Shown here piece after piece: positions 59,296 to 64,000 of a stretch of 64,000 nucleotides of DNA. The stretch is taken from contig JAJZPG010000008.1 in assembly GCA_021811235.1 (NCBI GenBank), positions 51,972 to 115,971 of the forward strand. Reading direction: 5' to 3'. The notes below the pieces were generated by a model, which saw only the letters and a list, made by a program, of their open reading frames with translations, had not been told where the DNA came from and searched no databases. The position numbers and the translations under genes were made by a program. Origin of the DNA: Pseudomonadota bacterium. GTDB lineage: Bacteria; Pseudomonadota; Gammaproteobacteria; Burkholderiales; Thiobacillaceae. How positions within the stretch are numbered: the stretch's first letter is position 1; every line of letters begins with the position of its first letter.

Positions 59296-62091
59296 TTAGC
59301 CCGAATGGACGATCTGGTGGGCGGGCTGCAGCGCCGGGTGGTCGGCGACGGGACGGTCGAGGAAATAGCCCTGCACCAGGTCGACGCCGAAGCGGGTCAG
59401 CAAGGCGAGCGTGGGGCCGTCCTCGACATATTCCGCCACCACTGATTTGCCGAGGCCGAGCGCGACGCTGACCATGGCCTGCACGAACACCTGGTTGTCG
59501 GGGTCGTCGGGCAGGTCGCGGATGAAGATGCCGTCGATCTTGATGGTGTCGACGGCGAGGTGCTTGAGGTAGGCGAAGGACGCGAAGCCGACGCCGAAAT
59601 CGTCGAGGCAGACGCCGCAGCCGAGCTGGCGCAGCGCTTCGATCATGCGCTGTGCATCGTGTAGGTCGGACACGGCGGCGGTTTCGGTGATTTCGACGAT
59701 GAGTCGGCTGGGGCTGACGCCGGCCTGCCGCAGTTCGTCGCCGATGTATTGCGGCAGGCCCGGCTCGGACAGCGAGCGTCCCGACAGGTTGACCGCGATC
59801 GCCGGGATGGCCGGGCTTTCCGCCAGGCGCTGCAGCGCCTCGTGGATCACCCAGCGGTCGATGTCGAGGATGCGCCCGCTTTTCTCGGCCAGCTGGATGA
59901 AATGGGCCGGCATGATGAGATGCTCGGGGTTGCGCTCGTCGATCATGCGGACGAGCGCTTCCAGATGCGACAGGGTGCTGTCTTCCGCGCGATAGACGCC
60001 CTGGAAATGCAGCTGGAACAGGCCCTTGTCGAGCGCGTTGCTGATCCGCTCGCCCCACGACAGGCGGCTGCGCATCTCGCTGTCGGCGTCGGTGTCGGCG
60101 CGGAAGACGCGCCAGGTGTTCTTGCCGGCGTCCTTGGCCTGGTACATCGCGATATCGGCGCGTGCCACCAGGTCGTCGGCATCGGCGGCATGCGTCGGGT
60201 AATAGGCGATGCCGAGGCTGGTGGTGAGGCGCAGGTTCTGCCCCTCGAAACGGAAGGGGATCTGCGCGATCGCCCGCACCACGCGATCGGCCAGGATTTC
60301 CGCTTCGTTGCCCTGCACCGACGGCAACAGGATGGCGAATTCGTCGCCGCCGAGGCGGGCCAGCACCTCGTTGCGCCGCACCAGCGCGCCGATTTCACCA
60401 GCCACGCGGATCAGCAGGGCGTCGCCGGCGCGATGGCCGTAGCTGTCGTTGATGGTCTTGAATTCGTCGAGGTCGAAGAACATCACCGCACAGCGCATCT
60501 GGTGGCGGTCGGTCTCCATCATGGTGCGCGCCAGTTCCTGCTGGAAGCGGTGGCGGTTGTAGAGCCCGGTGAGCGCGTCGCGCTCGGCCAGGTAGACCAG
60601 CTGTTCGGCGGTCTGGCGTTCGCGGGTGATGTCCTCGTAAATCCACAGATGGCCGAGGAAGCGGCCTTCGCGGTCGCGCACCGGGTAGTCAAGCTCGGTG
60701 ATGACGCGGCCGTCGGTCATCTGGATTTCGTAGCTGTCCGACAGTTCGCGCGTCTCCAGCACCGACAGCAGGTGTTTGGAGAAATGATCGGGGCGCGCCA
60801 GCGTCGAGGCGGCCTGGGCGAGCACCTCGTGCACCGGCATGCCGATGAGGGCGGTGCCGTCCTCGATCATCCACATGCGGCTGAAGGTCGGGTTGTGGTA
60901 GATCACGCGGCCGTCAGCGGCGACGAACAGGATGCCGAGGTTCATCGCCGACAGCAGCGCGACCAGGCGTGCACGTTCCTGTTCGGTCTCTTCCAGGTAT
61001 TTGCGCTGCAGGCCTTCGGCTTGGCGCAATTCGTCGATGGCCTGGCGCAGGTTGGCCTCGGTCGCCTTGAGGTCGTCGATGCTGTGGATGCTGGCGCGGA
61101 TGCCCTGGTAGACGCCGCTGTAGTCGTGGATCGGCTGCCAGTTCACGGCGGCCCAGAAATGGCCGCCGTCCTTGCGGCAGATGCGCAAGGCGTAGCCCTG
61201 GCCGGAGGTGCCGCGCAGGGCCTGGCGCAACTGGAGTTCGGCGGCGGCACGATCCTCCTGGTGGATGATGTCGGCGGGGAAAGCCATCTGCCCCATGCAT
61301 TCGGTGACGGTATGGCCGAGCATGCGCTCGACCGAGGGATTGACCCACAGCAGCTTGCCCTCGGGCGACAGCCAGAATTCGAGATCGTGGGTGTAGTCGG
61401 CGATGGCGTGGAAGCGCGCCTCGTTTTCGCGGGCGCGGTCGATGTTGAAGCGGACCGATTCGGCCATGCGGTTGAAGGTGCCGATCAGCTGTCCGATCTC
61501 GTCCTCGCCCTCGCCTGCCAGTTTGACGTCGAGGTCGCCCTGCGCCATGCGTTTGCTGGCACGGGTCAGCGCATCGAAGCGGCGGATCACGCCGCCGGTC
61601 GACAGCGTCAGCAGGATGCCGGTCAGCAGCAAAGCGGCCACGGCGATGAACAGGCTCTGGCGGACATAGCGGCTGCGTGCCTCCAGAATGAAATCGCCCG
61701 ACAGCACAAGGGCGATCTGTCCGTAGCGCTGGCCGGAAAACTCGACCGGCTGCACCAACCGGAAATCGGCGGCGCTGCCCTCGGTGCCGGTCTGGTGCAC
61801 GATGCGTTCGTTGCCGTCGCGCACCTCGATCATTTTCAGTCCGCCGTCGTGCTGCAGGGTTTCGACGATGTCGCGCACGCTGGCGTCGTCCTGCTGCGAC
61901 AGCGGCGCCAGCAAGGCGGCGACCAGGGTCTTGCCGATTTCGCGCACGCGCTGCTCGGCCTGTTGCTGCAATTCGTCACGGGTGAGCTGGACGCCATTGG
62001 CGATCAGGAACGCCAGCATCAGCGCTTCCACCGCCAGCGCAGCGAGGGCGAGCTTGTAGCGCAGCGAGAGGCGACCGAACCAGGCTTTCAT
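59296..62091 (-). CDS. Membrane PAS-GGDEF-EAL sensor protein with HAMP
   Basis: HAMP-like [28 protein letters not shown] domains, [38 protein letters not shown]. Confidence 0.92.
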   Translation of the reverse strand: MKAWFGRLSLRYKLALAALAVEALMLAFLIANGVQLTRDELQQQAEQRVREIGKTLVAALLAPLSQQDDASVRDIVETLQHDGGLKMIEVRDGNERIVHQTGTEGSAADFRLVQPVEFSGQRYGQIALVLSGDFILEARSRYVRQSLFIAVAALLLTGILLTLSTGGVIRRFDALTRASKRMAQGDLDVKLAGEGEDEIGQLIGTFNRMAESVRFNIDRARENEARFHAIADYTHDLEFWLSPEGKLLWVNPSVERMLGHTVTECMGQMAFPADIIHQEDRAAAELQLRQALRGTSGQGYALRICRKDGGHFWAAVNWQPIHDYSGVYQGIRASIHSIDDLKATEANLRQAIDELRQAEGLQRKYLEETEQERARLVALLSAMNLGILFVAADGRVIYHNPTFSRMWMIEDGTALIGMPVHEVLAQAASTLARPDHFSKHLLSVLETRELSDSYEIQMTDGRVITELDYPVRDREGRFLGHLWIYEDITRERQTAEQLVYLAERDALTGLYNRHRFQQELARTMMETDRHQMRCAVMFFDLDEFKTINDSYGHRAGDALLIRVAGEIGALVRRNEVLARLGGDEFAILLPSVQGNEAEILADRVVRAIAQIPFRFEGQNLRLTTSLGIAYYPTHAADADDLVARADIAMYQAKDAGKNTWRVFRADTDADSEMRSRLSWGERISNALDKGLFQLHFQGVYRAEDSTLSHLEALVRMIDERNPEHLIMPAHFIQLAEKSGRILDIDRWVIHEALQRLAESPAIPAIAVNLSGRSLSEPGLPQYIGDELRQAGVSPSRLIVEITETAAVSDLHDAQRMIEALRQLGCGVCLDDFGVGFASFAYLKHLAVDTIKIDGIFIRDLPDDPDNQVFVQAMVSVALGLGKSVVAEYVEDGPTLALLTRFGVDLVQGYFLDRPVADHPALQPAHQIVHSG

Positions 62092-62933
62092 CGGGGCGCT
62101 CGCAAGAGATCCTGCGCTTGCAGGGCATAGGGACGGAAGGCGCGCAGTTCGCTGCCGTCCACGGCGGCAAAGCCGCCATAGCCGCCGCGCTGCATGAAGG
62201 CCTGTCCTTCCGGGGACTCGGCGAAGGCCAGCAAGGTCTTGCGTATGGCCAGCGCCTCGCGGTCGCGCAGACGCGGGTGGGTCAGATACATCAGGCTGGA
62301 GAGAGGCGGGGTTTCGGCCACGATGCGCAGCTGCTGGCGCAGCTCGGACGGCATCAGCAGATAGGGGTGCAGGCCGAGTATGGCCGCATCGGCCCGGCCG
62401 TTGACGACCTGCATGACCGCATTCAGGTGCGTGCCTGCATCGGTCGCGTGGTAGTCCACGTTGCGCTTGAGTCCATAGGCGGCCAGTTCGGCCTGCACGG
62501 CCATGACCGCCACGGCGATGGGGTCGGCGGAGGCGATGGTCCGGCCGCGCAATGCGTCCGGATCGCCATAGGGCGCGCTGGCCTTGACCACCAGCAGGCC
62601 GCGCACGGGGCGGACGTATTTCAGCAGAGGGCGGTAGCCGACATCCTGGCGCGCGAGCCAGGCCAGATGGGGAGCGGTCAGCAGGATGTCGTATTCGCCT
62701 TGGCGGGTGCGCTCGACGAAGGTCCTGAAATCACGCGCGCTGTACACGATGACGCGCCGGCCCAGCGCTTTCTCCAGCGCGTTGGTGAGAGGCTGGTAGC
62801 TTTCGACGATCTGCTTCGCCGTCATGTTGGGGAAGGCGCCGAAGATCAGCGGCTTGTCGGCACAGGCTGCTGGCCGCATGAATGCGGCCAGCAGCAGCGC
62901 GAGCACGGCCAGGCAGGCGGCACGGAATCTCAT
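62088..62933 (-). CDS. PhnD-like periplasmic substrate-binding protein
   Basis: Signal peptide MRFRAACLAVLALLLAAFMRPAACA; KPLIFGAFPNMTAKQIVESYQPLTNALEKALGRRVIVYSARDFRTFVERTRQGEYDILLTAPHLAWLA; alternative start 63020. Confidence 0.85.
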   Translation of the reverse strand: MRFRAACLAVLALLLAAFMRPAACADKPLIFGAFPNMTAKQIVESYQPLTNALEKALGRRVIVYSARDFRTFVERTRQGEYDILLTAPHLAWLARQDVGYRPLLKYVRPVRGLLVVKASAPYGDPDALRGRTIASADPIAVAVMAVQAELAAYGLKRNVDYHATDAGTHLNAVMQVVNGRADAAILGLHPYLLMPSELRQQLRIVAETPPLSSLMYLTHPRLRDREALAIRKTLLAFAESPEGQAFMQRGGYGGFAAVDGSELRAFRPYALQAQDLLRAPR

Positions 62934-63035
62934 GGCCGCAACCGGCCCCTTGCACGAGCCAGGCGCGTATGCGGCAAAAGCAGGGCCCGGCAGTCCCGGC
63001 CAGGGGTTCAATAAGCGCAACGTCTGTTTCCTTGT

Positions 63036-64000
63036 CTACAGAGATTTCTCCAGAACCTTGGATCTCCGCTTGTAGTTGTACAGCGCCTGTTTGCGCTTGG
63101 GTAGGTGGTCGGGGCTGCTGTCGATGAAGCCGCGCTCCTCGAACCAGTGTTCGGTGCGGGTCGTCAGCACGAACAGTTTCTTGAAACCCGATTTCTTGCC
63201 ATTCTTCTCGGCCGCCTCCAGCAGAAGGTCGCCGAACCCGCGCCCGCGGAAGTCCTGCCCGACGGCCAGGCAGGCGAGTTCGGCCGCCTCTTCCTCGGGG
63301 AAGGGATAGAGCGCGGCGCAGCCGGCGATGACGCCGTCGGATTCGAGCACCAGAAAACGGTCGATTTCCATTTCCAGCAGCTCCCGCGAGCGCCGCACCA
63401 GTATGCCGTCACGCTCCAGCGGCTCGATCAGACCGAGGATGCCGCCGACGTCGTCGATGGTGGCGGGGCGCAGCGTCTCCAGCGGTGCGGGCGTGACGAG
63501 CGTGCCCACGCCTTCGCGGGTGAACAGCTCGGACAGCAGCGCGCCGTCGCGGTGGCGGCTGATGAGATGTGCGCGCTTCACGCCCTGGGTGCAGGCGGCG
63601 ATCGCGCACGGCAGATAGTAGGTCACGTCCTCGGGCAGCTTCTTCGCCTTGTCGAGGATCTGGCGGGCTTCGTTGACGGTGAGGGCGTTGTGGATCGTGC
63701 GGCCCTTGTCGGGGACGCCTTCGGTATCCATCAGGAAGATCAGCTTGTCGGCCGCCAGTTCGACCGCGGCCTGGGTGGCGACGTCCTCCAGGCTGAGGTT
63801 GAAGATCTCGCCGGTCGGCGAATAGCCGATCGGCGACAGCAGCACGATGTCGTGCTGGTCGAGGCGTCTTCTGATCGCTGCGGCGTCGATCTTGCGCACC
63901 TCGCCGGTGTGCAAGAGGTCGACGCCGTCGCGCACGCCCAGCGGCTGCGCGGTGACGAAATTGCCCGAGGCGACACGGATGTCGGCACCGGCCATCGGCG
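63036..64000 (-). CDS. argA: Amino-acid N-acetyltransferase (N-acetylglutamate synthase), 5' end beyond window
   Basis: GVDLLHTGEVRKIDAAAIRRRLDQHDIVLLSPIGYSPTGEIFNLSLEDVA...; GNAT domain LAVGQDFRGRGFGDLLLEAAE. Confidence 0.93.
   Translation of the reverse strand, partial: PMAGADIRVASGNFVTAQPLGVRDGVDLLHTGEVRKIDAAAIRRRLDQHDIVLLSPIGYSPTGEIFNLSLEDVATQAAVELAADKLIFLMDTEGVPDKGRTIHNALTVNEARQILDKAKKLPEDVTYYLPCAIAACTQGVKRAHLISRHRDGALLSELFTREGVGTLVTPAPLETLRPATIDDVGGILGLIEPLERDGILVRRSRELLEMEIDRFLVLESDGVIAGCAALYPFPEEEAAELACLAVGQDFRGRGFGDLLLEAAEKNGKKSGFKKLFVLTTRTEHWFEERGFIDSSPDHLPKRKQALYNYKRRSKVLEKSL

Overview
This is a 64 kb GC-rich bacterial chromosomal window. Gene content and order look betaproteobacterial, possibly Thiobacillus-like; that is inference only. 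Its core is a complete, co-directional division/cell-wall (dcw) cluster, mraZ-rsmH-ftsL-ftsI-murE-murF-mraY-murD-ftsW-murG-murC-murB-ddl-ftsQ-ftsA-ftsZ-lpxC (7.76-26.6 kb). It is preceded by pyrR, ubiD, a BON protein, diaA/gmhA-like, yraN, rsmI, pyrC and the RNase P RNA gene. Downstream are a cupin, a PEP-CTERM protein, an EamA transporter, a FecR/DUF6600-like protein, a diguanylate cyclase, DciA and secA. Next comes a metal-related accessory region (36.6-53 kb): a TolC/multicopper oxidase/cupredoxin-CusF module, a minus-strand run of LtaS/MdoB-like sulfatase, cytochrome b561, SHP/DUF1924, diheme cytochrome c and an OmpR-type two-component system, then an HME-RND efflux operon. The right end holds two class-I c-type cytochromes, tRNA-Arg(CCG), DUF971, fructosamine kinase, a ketopantoate reductase-like protein, an ABC-F ATPase, a PAS-GGDEF-EAL protein coupled to a PhnD-like binding protein, and partial argA. 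The best leads are: (i) three CTTAAG-N5-CTTAAG-type (PmrA/QseB-box-like) direct repeats bracketing the two-component/LtaS-like/cytochrome module; (ii) a 280-bp MITE-like element with 32-bp terminal inverted repeats exactly filling the rsmI-pyrC gap; (iii) a dense rnpB-mraZ intergenic region with a long palindrome, a consensus DnaA box, a terminator, a near-consensus promoter and four 10-bp-phased MraZ-type repeats; (iv) a 16-bp tandem duplication that appears to have displaced the ftsQ/ftsA translational coupling site; (v) a periplasmic binding protein/GGDEF-EAL pair resembling NspS-MbaA in arrangement. No CRISPR array, rRNA, prophage or IS transposase was recognised.
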